From contig NZ_PHQQ01000004.1 in NCBI RefSeq assembly GCF_002909235.1, positions 62,001 to 126,000 on the forward strand: 64,000 nucleotides of DNA. The letters run 5' to 3'. This document shows, one piece after another, positions 36,282 through 44,926 of this stretch; the stretch's first letter is position 1, and each line of letters opens with the position of its first letter. The stretch is from Arenibacter catalasegens. Lineage in GTDB: Bacteria; Bacteroidota; Bacteroidia; Flavobacteriales; Flavobacteriaceae. Position numbers and translations under genes: made by a program. Under the pieces are notes generated by a model, which ran no database searches, had not been told where the DNA came from, and was given only the letters and a program-made list of their open reading frames with translations.

Positions 36282-39200
36282 CTAAAAAGTTACATTCAAC
36301 CCAATTGCAAACATTGCGAAGGGCACATCATCACTATTTACACCCGAATTGTATTCCGGACTGAACCCTTTGGTATTTGTAAACATAAATGGATTGGTTG
36401 CTTGTACATAGATTCTTAAATGACCTAGCCCTAAGTGACTTATTAACTCATTGGGTAAGGTGTAACCCAAAGTTATATCCGAGACCCTAATAAAGTCCGT
36501 ATCCACTACGGCAAAGGAATTCGTTGGTGTTTTACCTGACCCCCCAGCGCCATCTAAACCATAATAGTCATTGGTAGGATTTGTACTTGTCCAATAGTTG
36601 AGACTGGCATCTGCATTATATCGATCCTCGTTTATTTGACCAAAAGTCCCAGTCAGGTAATTACTTTTCCATTGTAAACCTTGTCTGGTATAGATAAAGA
36701 AGGAAAAATCGATGTTTTTGTACTTAATTTGGTTTTGAATACCCATAATAAAATCAGGAACTTCAGACCCAACGATTACCCGGTCGTCATCTTCTGTTAT
36801 TTTGCCATCTCCATTTTGATCAACAAACTTTACATTACCAGGTTCGTAACCAAATCCTTCTGCCTCTGCTGCTTCGTCTGTTTGCCATATCCCGGCCACT
36901 TCATAGTAATAAAGTGCATTAACCGACTCGCCAACAAATCTATTGTTTCCAATGTCCTGAGTAAGGCCCCCGGCCAATTTAGTTACCTCATTTTTATTTT
37001 TGCTAAAATTTACGGAGGTAGACCATCTAAAATCTTCTTTATCAATATTGACAGTGTTCAAAAGAACTTCTACGCCCGAATTGCGAATCTCACCCACATT
37101 GGCTACGACATCGGTAAATCCAGTTGAATTGGGTAGTTTATCACCCAAGATCAAATCAACGGTTTTTCTATCGTAAACTTCGATCGAAGTGGAGATCCTA
37201 TTATTAAAGAGCCCCATATTAAGTCCGAAATTGAGTTCCTTGCTTCGCTCCCATACCAAATTTTTATTGGCCAGGTTGTTGATTGCAAACCCATAGGCCG
37301 GAGAACCGTCAAAATCGTACTGGGTTTGGGTCACTGTAGATTGGGTGTCGTATGGACTAATAGAAGTAGCGTTACCCACTTCGCCATAACTTGCCCTTAA
37401 TTTCAAATTTGAGACCAAGTTTGAATTTTTGATAAAATCCTCTTCACCCACTTGCCATGCTATGGCTACTGAAGGAAAAAATTGCCATTTGTTGCCTTCA
37501 GACAATACAGATGCGCCGTCAGTTCTGCCAGTTACAGTCAACAAATATTTATTCTTAAAACTATAATTGACCCGCCCCATGTAAGAAATTAAGGCTTGCT
37601 CGGACAAAAAGGACTCGTTATTGGTAACCTCACCATCTCCCAGGGAAAACCATAAGGACCTAAATGGTAGATCCTTTACATCTATCCGAGAATATTGTTC
37701 TCTTTCATGAAAAATACTGTATAAGCCCGTTACGGTCAAATTGTGAGAGTCCGAATTTAGCTTATAGGTTATTGTATTGTCCAAGGTATAGGAAGACACA
37801 TCGGTGGTTTGCTGATTGGCTTTAGGCAAGCGAGTGGTTTTTTGGGACTTGGTGTAGGTGCCCCTATAATCACCGGCCCTTTGGTTAGATACTGCTGCAG
37901 AAAGCGAGGATCTGAACGACAATCCCCTAACGGGAGTAAAATCGACATAGGCATTCGCCAATAGGGATGAACGACGGGTTTCAAGAACAAAATTTTCAGG
38001 ATTTATTTCGACAAAAGGGTTAATAACCTGATTGTCATTAATTCCCATAAAAACCGCATACCCATTCCAATCTTTGTCCTGAGCCTGATCTTGTGGCAAT
38101 AAATCGTCATAATAAACAGTTCCTGTAGGTCTTGCTCTGTAAGCCGATCGCAGCGCCTCGGTCCCTGCCAAATTTTGCTTACTATAGGTATAGTAAGTTG
38201 ACATACCTACTTTTAACTTATCGTTTAAAATACTTTGGATTCCTCCTTTTATAGTATATCTTTTAAAACCAGTTTCCAAAGTATTTCCCTCTTCGTTCAA
38301 ATAACCTGCTGAAAAGTCGTAGGTGGTTTTATCAGATCCACCGGATAGCGCAAGATCATGGGTACTTTGCAATGCGGCACCCGTTATCAAATCGAGCCAA
38401 TCGACTGTTGTTCCATTTTGGACATTGGCCAATTCACTGTCGGTTATATTACGAGGATTCCTTCCTGTTTCCTGAGGACGCAATACATAGTTCTTGTTAT
38501 AGAACTGTTGCGCGTTCATCATATCGGGGAGGTTCGTAGGTACTTTTATTCCTGTATAGTTTTTATAGGTCACTTTCGGCTTACCCGACACCCCTTTCTT
38601 GGTTGTGATAATAATTACCCCATTGGCGCCACGTGAACCATAAATAGCCGTAGATGATGCGTCTTTCAATACATCCATGGCCGCAATATCATTAGGGTTC
38701 ATTGCATTTATATCACCCCCGACAACCCCATCAATTACAACAAGGGGAGCACTTGACTCACTATCGCCAAAACTACTTAGGCCCCGGATATCAATAGTGA
38801 AACCATCTCCCGGTCTACCTTTTACTTTATTGATATTAACACCAGTTACCTGCCCTTGCAGAGCGGCGGCAGCTTGTACAGGATTTGCCCTAACGATTGC
38901 CTGAGTACTGATAGAGGATACCGCCCCGGTTAAATCCCGTCTTTTCTGGGTTCCATAACCAACAACTACAACCTCTTCTAGTCCAGAGGCATCTACCTCT
39001 AGGGTCACAGTTATATTCTCTTGCCCATTGATAGAAATTTCTTTAGAAGCAAAACCAATGTAGGATATCTTTAAAACAGCCTTTTCATTGGTGACGGCTA
39101 GTGAAAAATTACCATCAAAATCGGTTTGGGTTCCATTTAAGGTTCCCATTTCAACAATGCTCGCTCCTGGTAAAGGCCCACCATCTTCGTCGTATACCAT

Positions 39201-39632
39201 ACCCGAGACTTCGAATTGCTGCTGCTTCTGCTGCTGCGAAATCACTTCGGTAGGCTTATCATTTGAGATACGTTCCCGGATAACGATACGATTTTTTTGT
39301 GACAGTTCAAATTCAACAGCACTGTTGGATAAACTTTGTTTTAGGAGCTCATCTACTCCGATCTCTCCTTTCTTTAATTGTACCTTAGGCGCGTTTGTAA
39401 ACAAATCGGCAGGATATAAAAAACGATACTTTGTTTGGTCCTGAATAATATCAAAGACCTCATCTACAGAAACTACCTTATCTACTTCAATAGATATTTT
39501 TTCTTGAGAAAAAGATTTTTCTGTAGTAATTCCAAAAACGGTTGTGCACAATAAGAAGATAAAGGCTTTCATAATCAAAATTAGCACCCGCATTCGGACG
39601 AATGACTGCGACTTAATTAATTTAATTTTCAT
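36282..39632 (-). CDS. SusC-like TonB-dependent transporter with STN signalling domain
   Basis: A 1116-residue outer-membrane importer. In order: signal peptide (about 1-43), STN secretin/TonB N-terminal domain (about 45-115, with DEVFDIIQDQTKYRF), carboxypeptidase-D-like repeat (about 143-215, VSGMVYDEDGGPLPGASI), TonB box and plug (VVVVGYGTQKRRD, then SGKPKVTYKNY) and a 22-strand barrel ending in the aromatic GLNVTF. The STN domain normally contacts a FecR anti-sigma factor to report substrate passage, and a FecR gene sits directly upstream. The mRNA leader contains a hairpin and a 17-nt element complementary to a predicted small RNA at 56.5 kb. Confidence 0.95.
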   Translation of the reverse strand: MKIKLIKSQSFVRMRVLILIMKAFIFLLCTTVFGITTEKSFSQEKISIEVDKVVSVDEVFDIIQDQTKYRFLYPADLFTNAPKVQLKKGEIGVDELLKQSLSNSAVEFELSQKNRIVIRERISNDKPTEVISQQQKQQQFEVSGMVYDEDGGPLPGASIVEMGTLNGTQTDFDGNFSLAVTNEKAVLKISYIGFASKEISINGQENITVTLEVDASGLEEVVVVGYGTQKRRDLTGAVSSISTQAIVRANPVQAAAALQGQVTGVNINKVKGRPGDGFTIDIRGLSSFGDSESSAPLVVIDGVVGGDINAMNPNDIAAMDVLKDASSTAIYGSRGANGVIIITTKKGVSGKPKVTYKNYTGIKVPTNLPDMMNAQQFYNKNYVLRPQETGRNPRNITDSELANVQNGTTVDWLDLITGAALQSTHDLALSGGSDKTTYDFSAGYLNEEGNTLETGFKRYTIKGGIQSILNDKLKVGMSTYYTYSKQNLAGTEALRSAYRARPTGTVYYDDLLPQDQAQDKDWNGYAVFMGINDNQVINPFVEINPENFVLETRRSSLLANAYVDFTPVRGLSFRSSLSAAVSNQRAGDYRGTYTKSQKTTRLPKANQQTTDVSSYTLDNTITYKLNSDSHNLTVTGLYSIFHEREQYSRIDVKDLPFRSLWFSLGDGEVTNNESFLSEQALISYMGRVNYSFKNKYLLTVTGRTDGASVLSEGNKWQFFPSVAIAWQVGEEDFIKNSNLVSNLKLRASYGEVGNATSISPYDTQSTVTQTQYDFDGSPAYGFAINNLANKNLVWERSKELNFGLNMGLFNNRISTSIEVYDRKTVDLILGDKLPNSTGFTDVVANVGEIRNSGVEVLLNTVNIDKEDFRWSTSVNFSKNKNEVTKLAGGLTQDIGNNRFVGESVNALYYYEVAGIWQTDEAAEAEGFGYEPGNVKFVDQNGDGKITEDDDRVIVGSEVPDFIMGIQNQIKYKNIDFSFFIYTRQGLQWKSNYLTGTFGQINEDRYNADASLNYWTSTNPTNDYYGLDGAGGSGKTPTNSFAVVDTDFIRVSDITLGYTLPNELISHLGLGHLRIYVQATNPFMFTNTKGFSPEYNSGVNSDDVPFAMFAIGLNVTF

Positions 39633-39647
39633 AAATTTACATGGTAT

Positions 39648-39664
39648 TGGTTAGACATTAGTTT
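39648..39664 (-). promoter_or_regulatory. Candidate small-RNA target in first susC leader
   Basis: The plus strand reads TGGTTAGACATTAGTTT here and again, identically, at 56500-56516. On the susC mRNA (minus strand) this is the complement, ending 15 nt before the ATG, within the ribosome-binding region. The copy at 56.5 kb lies inside a predicted plus-strand small RNA, so the two transcripts could pair over 17 nt. A shared protein-binding site is the alternative. Confidence 0.5.
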
Positions 39665-39678
39665 AAGTAATACGCTCT

Positions 39679-39726
39679 AAAGGGACGAAGTTGATGCACC
39701 GCTAAATGTTCTTCTTCGCTCCCTTT
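39679..39726 (-). terminator. Hairpin between fecR and susC
   Basis: Arms 39679-39690 and 39714-39726 pair over 12 bp with one bulge (AAAGGGA-CGAAG against its complement), leaving a loop of about 23 nt. It occupies the gap between fecR and susC on the minus strand. No long T-run follows, so it may be a processing or attenuation structure rather than a full terminator. Confidence 0.5.
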
Positions 39727-39737
39727 TATAAAAAATA

Positions 39738-40907
39738 TTATTTTAAAAGGATTGTTTTATTAATTATTTCATAATCCCTTATGACTCCGAAATTTTTAAT
39801 TGTATTCAATATATCTTCAATATTTTGATCTTTACCCAACGCTCCATTAAATAGTGCTTTTTCAAGTTTAGGACTCTCAAAATTAACATCGATATCATAC
39901 CAGCGTGATAACACCTTCATAATCTCTACTAACGGTTTTCTACGAAAACTAAAAACACCTTCTTTCCAGGAAATCTCGTTATAAACATTGACGGTAGCTA
40001 TATCTATGCTGTCATCATTAAGGTTCAGGCTTGCTTGTTGTGAAGGCTCCAGTACATTTTTTGTAGATGCCGTACTAATTGCCACTTTGCCTTCCACTAA
40101 AGTTGTATATATTGTAGTTTCTTCCTTGTAGGCTTTAATATTGAATTCTGTGCCCAAGACCTCTATTTCTTGAAATTGATTGAAAACTATAAATTTTGAG
40201 CCGTCATGTTCAGTGCTCGGAGAAACATCGAAGTACCCTTCACCGTATACGAGTTCAATTTGACGGGGTTGTCCTTTTATGAAGTTTACCGGATACTTAA
40301 GCCGCGACTCGGAATTCAACCACACTTCTGTTCCATCAGACAAAACCAGGTGAAACTGTCCTCCTCTTGGAACAGTTAATAAATTGAAGACCACTTCTGA
40401 AATATTGCTTTCCCCTGCTCCGTACATGATTTCTTCACCATCACTATGGACATTTTGTGTTTGATAAGCACTACCCTTCCCTAAAGCAACTTGAGAGCCG
40501 TCCTCCAAGGTCAAGGTTGCTTTATTGGAACCATTCTCTATATTATTGCTAATTATTCTAGGTTGCGTTTCAATGGGTTCAGTAAAGATATTGTCCTTAA
40601 GGAAATAACCTGTGACCAATAAACCTGTAACAACTGCGGCAGCGGCATAACTTATAACCCGACGCATTCTTTGGAGTCTATAAGTCTTTTTCTCCTCGAC
40701 CATTAATTTCTGCAACTTGCTTTTTAATTTATTGGCGTCGAATTGTTTCATTTCGTGTTCAATTGCAAAATTGGTTTGGACATAGGAGTTGAACAATTGT
40801 TCGTTTCTAGCATCTTTCAACCAAAACTCTAGTTCATCCAAATCGGCTAGAGAAGCCTGATGGGTCAAGAATTTGGCTATTAGAGCTTTCACTTTTTGAT
40901 CGTTCAT
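39738..40907 (-). CDS. FecR-family anti-sigma factor
   Basis: A 389-residue inner-membrane regulator. It has a cytoplasmic N-terminal sigma-binding region (1-80, with LDELEFWLKDARN), one membrane segment (about 84-103, SYAAAAVVTGLLVTGYF), a periplasmic FecR domain (about 115-290, with TVPRGGQFHLVLSDGTEVWLN-type core and LGTEFNIKAY) and a C-terminal STN-like DUF4974 domain (about 310-389, FRRKPLVEIMKVLSRWYDIDV). It would hold the ECF sigma factor until SusC signals substrate uptake. It precedes susC on the same strand and is divergent from the sigma gene. Confidence 0.95.
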   Translation of the reverse strand: MNDQKVKALIAKFLTHQASLADLDELEFWLKDARNEQLFNSYVQTNFAIEHEMKQFDANKLKSKLQKLMVEEKKTYRLQRMRRVISYAAAAVVTGLLVTGYFLKDNIFTEPIETQPRIISNNIENGSNKATLTLEDGSQVALGKGSAYQTQNVHSDGEEIMYGAGESNISEVVFNLLTVPRGGQFHLVLSDGTEVWLNSESRLKYPVNFIKGQPRQIELVYGEGYFDVSPSTEHDGSKFIVFNQFQEIEVLGTEFNIKAYKEETTIYTTLVEGKVAISTASTKNVLEPSQQASLNLNDDSIDIATVNVYNEISWKEGVFSFRRKPLVEIMKVLSRWYDIDVNFESPKLEKALFNGALGKDQNIEDILNTIKNFGVIRDYEIINKTILLK

Positions 40908-41014
40908 TCTGCTATTTATAATTAATACGTATGAATTTTACACAACCCTAACTTTTTTAGTACATTTTTTTTTAAATTATCCAAATAAGTAGCTAATTAT
41001 TATCATATTGCAAT

Positions 41015-41632
41015 ATGCTTAACAATTATTTAGATAACACACAATTTATTGAGGCCTTAAAGTCGGGGGATTCAAAAGCGTACACCGTCCTAGTCGATTA
41101 CTTTCATCATAAGCTCTGTATTTATGCGTATAGTCTAGTCAATGATCAGAATGCTGCTGAAGATATTGTACAGAACGTTTTTATTCGTACTTGGAAGAAA
41201 CGAGATCAATTAAAGTGTGATTTTGAAATTAGAAGTTTTCTTTATAAATCCGTTTATAACGAATTTATAGATGAATATCGGAAACAGAAGTTAGTTGTTC
41301 CCTTGGAGAAAAAATATATTGAAGCACTTACCATTATTGTCGAAAATGAAGATCAATATGCCTTAGATCGAAAAATAAATCTAGTAAAAAAAGAAATTAA
41401 CAACCTGCCTCCCAAATGCAAGGAAATATTTATGTTAAGCAAACATGATGGACTGACAAATTTAGAGATTGCGGAGTATAAACAGGTTTCGGTTAAATCC
41501 GTTGAAGCCCATATCACTAAAGCCTTTGCTATACTTAGGCAGTCAATTGGGCAAGAGATGCATCAAGTCTTATTTCTATTATTCAAAACAATAAAAGGTA
41601 AACAACCCGAAATCGCTATTGACAAGAAGTAG
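41015..41632 (+). CDS. ECF RNA polymerase sigma factor (FecI-like)
   Basis: A 205-residue sigma factor. Region 2 (about 20-90) has the typical DYFHHKLCIYAYSLVND and AEDIVQNVFIRTWKKR; region 4 (about 130-185) has INNLPPKCKEIFMLSKHDGLTNLEIAEYKQVSVKSVEAHI with a helix-turn-helix. It should direct transcription of the adjacent susCD under FecR control. It is divergent from fecR with 107 bp between, which is less common than the usual fecI-fecR order on one strand. I find no clear TAnnTTTG promoter in the shared gap. Confidence 0.95.
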   Translation: MLNNYLDNTQFIEALKSGDSKAYTVLVDYFHHKLCIYAYSLVNDQNAAEDIVQNVFIRTWKKRDQLKCDFEIRSFLYKSVYNEFIDEYRKQKLVVPLEKKYIEALTIIVENEDQYALDRKINLVKKEINNLPPKCKEIFMLSKHDGLTNLEIAEYKQVSVKSVEAHITKAFAILRQSIGQEMHQVLFLLFKTIKGKQPEIAIDKK

Positions 41633-41684
41633 TACGGACCTGCATGTTGAACAAAAGTGAAATTTAATTTTTGATGTTAATGGA

Positions 41685-43640
41685 TTACAACTCTACCTTA
41701 ATACAATCCAAAGGGAGTAGTCCATCCAAGGTTTCCAAGTAAACTGCATGTTTGCCTGTACTGATATCCAAAGACTTATATATGGACTTTGATTTTAAAT
41801 CCTTTTCATTTTTTAAGGAGATAACTTTTACCAATTTACCATCGAGATAAATATGAACTGTTCCATACAAAGGACCACGTGGGGCATAAATTTCAAACCC
41901 ATTACCTTCAAAGTTCCATTTGGCAAAACTTGAATCCTTTTTGGACACCGCTCCCTTCCCGTATAGAAATAAAGAATCCGTTTTGAAGTCCCAATCACTA
42001 TCCTGGTTCCCCGAGTTTACCAAGGCTTCATAAAAACCATAGGTAACAAAGCCTTCTACCTGGGGACCTTCTACAATAAGCCGATTGGCAAATAAAAAGC
42101 TGTTGAGATCCAAGGCCAATCCTATAATTCCTGGGCGGTTTGTTAATTCCCCTCGCCAACACTCTAGCCCATTAATGCTTAGCTGGAATTCTCCATTCAA
42201 TTTTTGCAATAGAAGTTGATTTCCATCCTTTTTCCAATCCTTTATGACCCCAGAATCCAACTGATTCATATTTTTGCCACTTTCATACACATTTATCTGC
42301 CAACCACTCTTATCAATAACAACCTCTTTATAATCCGCGTAAGTATGATTAAGGCTAAATTTTCCCCAACCATCCAATTTGTCTAATGGAGAATTAAAAT
42401 CCCAAATGACATGCATTTTGCCATCCAGCCTAAATTCCATATTAATTTCTTCAACATCAATAGCTTTCTTTATATAAGAGAATGTATTTCCTTTATTCGC
42501 TGTTAGACTGAATCCTCTTTCCCTAAACAATTTATTCCAGGAAGCCTTTGCAAGGTTGATGGTGCCATAATTCTTTGGATCCTTAGACGGAAACATGACA
42601 TATATTGAATCTTTATCAATAAACCCGGTAATAGTTTGTCCCCATATTCCGGCATCTTCATTCTCGACATTTTCTGAATGCCAGAAACCCCCGTCACTGA
42701 ACAATTCATAACTATTTGCTTTGGTCAAATCTTCTACCTTTACACGATGTACCGCTTGATAGTTTCTGTTAATTGCAACAGATGTTGATGGAAAATAGAC
42801 ATATCCGTCGTGAGTGAATGCTGGATAAAATTCCTGCAGTGGCTGATAATTGGATTTACTTTCTACATTCAACATAATATTGGTTTCACCGTATGGACCT
42901 TCCGGTTTTGGGGAGGTTGAAACCGCAAGCACCCAGCTGCGAGCAGGCGAGGTATCCATCATATAGAGTAATGCCCAGTCTTTTTCCCTTTTAACAATCA
43001 TAGGGGCGTACATCCTTGAATATCTATCCAGTAATTGGTTTTGTTTATACTGGGTATTCAGTTTAATGGGCTTATTTGAAACCACAAAAGGTCCTTCTGG
43101 GCTGTCGGCCACGGCATAACCGATTCCCGATTTCTCAGAGCTCTGCCAATTGAAATCTGCTGGAACCCAGTCAAATACCATGTGATATTTTCCATCAGCA
43201 TAGGTAACCATAACATCAGGGGCCTGTATTTTAATTGAATCATATGAAACCATGTTAGCGGGAAACAAATTCCCTTTACTACTCCATGTTTTTCCTCTGT
43301 TCTCGGACTCATATATTACACAGTTGAAGTCTGCAGTATCAATATCTTGATCGGAACGATAGTTTTCTTTATACTCACCAATATATAAATACCATTTATG
43401 ACTCATGGGATCGGAAAACAAGAAGCCATTAACGGGCCATTCAAGACCTTTACTGCCCCTATAAACCGGATTATTCGAGAAGCGTTCGAAAGTATCCCAA
43501 GTAGGACTCCCTAGAGCATATTCATGTGACCATTGGTCCCTTTGGGTAAGAAGCGCAAAATCATTTTCTTCATTATTATGATTACATGAGCTAAAAACGA
43601 CAGATAATAATAGTATGAATAGAAAATAAGAGACTTTCAT
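41685..43640 (-). CDS. Propeller-fold glycosidase-like lipoprotein (GH43/GH32-like clan)
   Basis: A 651-residue lipoprotein (VFSSCNHN). Residues about 40-370 look like a five-bladed propeller of the GH43/GH32 type: LEWPVNGFLFSDPMSHKWYLYIGEY, APDVMVTYADGKYHMVFDW, RMYAPMIVKREKDWALLYMMD and YPAFTHDGYVYFPS, with Asp/Glu in positions where these families hold catalytic residues. The C-terminal half (about 390-650) is beta-rich, with WDFNSPLDKLDGWGKF and a GNGFEIYAPRGPLYGTVHIYLDG segment typical of a carbohydrate-binding jelly roll. I cannot place it in a specific family. It faces the sigma gene tail-to-tail. Confidence 0.65.
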   Translation of the reverse strand: MKVSYFLFILLLSVVFSSCNHNNEENDFALLTQRDQWSHEYALGSPTWDTFERFSNNPVYRGSKGLEWPVNGFLFSDPMSHKWYLYIGEYKENYRSDQDIDTADFNCVIYESENRGKTWSSKGNLFPANMVSYDSIKIQAPDVMVTYADGKYHMVFDWVPADFNWQSSEKSGIGYAVADSPEGPFVVSNKPIKLNTQYKQNQLLDRYSRMYAPMIVKREKDWALLYMMDTSPARSWVLAVSTSPKPEGPYGETNIMLNVESKSNYQPLQEFYPAFTHDGYVYFPSTSVAINRNYQAVHRVKVEDLTKANSYELFSDGGFWHSENVENEDAGIWGQTITGFIDKDSIYVMFPSKDPKNYGTINLAKASWNKLFRERGFSLTANKGNTFSYIKKAIDVEEINMEFRLDGKMHVIWDFNSPLDKLDGWGKFSLNHTYADYKEVVIDKSGWQINVYESGKNMNQLDSGVIKDWKKDGNQLLLQKLNGEFQLSINGLECWRGELTNRPGIIGLALDLNSFLFANRLIVEGPQVEGFVTYGFYEALVNSGNQDSDWDFKTDSLFLYGKGAVSKKDSSFAKWNFEGNGFEIYAPRGPLYGTVHIYLDGKLVKVISLKNEKDLKSKSIYKSLDISTGKHAVYLETLDGLLPLDCIKVEL

Positions 43641-43713
43641 ATATATAAATTTTAAAAATCACTATCCCACTTTTTCCAGGAATTACAAAACGATATAATA
43701 GCTTTATTCCAAT

Positions 43714-44760
43714 CTAAATTGTGCGGTCATTGGAAGCACTTTCGTAATAGTCGAAGTGATTGCCCAATTTGTTCATAAGTGGAGCGGTAATGCGATCTAA
43801 TTCTTCTTTCACATCCAAGGGCAATTTTTTATTTAAGGATTGCACATTGGAATTTAATTGCTGAATATTTCTAGAACCTACCAAAGTACAAGTAATCCCA
43901 GGATTTTGAATAATCCAATTAATAGCAATATCGGTCATGGTAAGCTCTGTTTCCTTACATAAATATCGAATGGCATTCAAGGCTGAATTAGTTTCTTCCT
44001 CCGCTCCAGTCTCCCCATGCCGACAATGCTCGGAACCTAAGGCATTAAAATGGCGAGTTCTACGCTGCCAGGGTTTCACTTCATTAAGAGTAGCGTATTT
44101 ATCTGCCAATATTCCTTGTAATAGGGCCATATATCCAATTATGCCTACACCTTTCATTTCACAATAGGGCAAGGTATCAAATTCAATGGCCCTGCATAAC
44201 AGATTGTACGGCAATTGGTTTACGGCAATTTCTTCCAATGGAAGGTCCTCCATGCGGCTCTTTGCAAAATTACTGATTCCAAACTCCCTTATTTTTCCAG
44301 ATTTTTTTAACTGACGAAGGCTTTCAATGGTATCATTTATATTAGGTGGATTTTTTAATATAGACGGATTATCGGTAAAATGTTTTATAGAATGGGGATG
44401 TATGGGCCAATGCACCATATATATATCGACATAATCGGTCCCCAGTCTTTTTAAGGATTGTTCACAATGTGCTATTATGGTCTTATTATAACAATTAGAT
44501 GGGCTAATTTTTGTTCCAAGGATTAGTTTGTCCCTTGGAATTCCCTTAATGGCATCTCCTAAGGCCAATTCACTCCTACCTTCATTATAGGCCTCGGCAG
44601 TGTCAAAATAATTAATACCTAGGTTTACGGACTCATGAACAACATTGGTTACGTCTTTTTGGTCTTGGCTTCCCCAGTAATCCCCGCCACCAAAAGACCA
44701 ACAACCTGTTCCCAAAATGGACAGTTCCAAGTCTGTGTTTTTACATTTACGTTTCTCCAT
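43714..44760 (-). CDS. Aldo/keto reductase
   Basis: A 348-residue NAD(P)H-dependent oxidoreductase with the AKR tetrad: Asp53 and Tyr58 in YFDTAEAYNEGRSE, Lys84 in LGTKISP and His117 in MVHWP. The C-terminal nucleotide-binding segment GITCTLVGSRNIQQL is present. No signal peptide, so it is cytoplasmic and probably interconverts an imported monosaccharide and its lactone or ketose. The ATG at 44760 is preferred to a TTG two codons earlier. It lies between the propeller glycosidase and the NRAMP-like gene. Confidence 0.92.
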   Translation of the reverse strand: MEKRKCKNTDLELSILGTGCWSFGGGDYWGSQDQKDVTNVVHESVNLGINYFDTAEAYNEGRSELALGDAIKGIPRDKLILGTKISPSNCYNKTIIAHCEQSLKRLGTDYVDIYMVHWPIHPHSIKHFTDNPSILKNPPNINDTIESLRQLKKSGKIREFGISNFAKSRMEDLPLEEIAVNQLPYNLLCRAIEFDTLPYCEMKGVGIIGYMALLQGILADKYATLNEVKPWQRRTRHFNALGSEHCRHGETGAEEETNSALNAIRYLCKETELTMTDIAINWIIQNPGITCTLVGSRNIQQLNSNVQSLNKKLPLDVKEELDRITAPLMNKLGNHFDYYESASNDRTI

Positions 44761-44926
44761 AAACAATTTCTATTTAGATGGAAGTCCTGTTCTTTTTTAA
44801 TATTTAACTTTAATAACTATTATGTCATCATATACTTGGCGATATAACTATATAAAAATGTATGGTTAATAACATAGGGCATCACTTTAAAAGCTAAATT
44901 AGTTTTAGGTACATCCTCAGCTTAAA

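Noticed and set aside
41633-41684. Terminator between the convergent sigma and propeller-glycosidase genes
   Set aside because: No stem of useful length or T-run could be found in the 52 bp.
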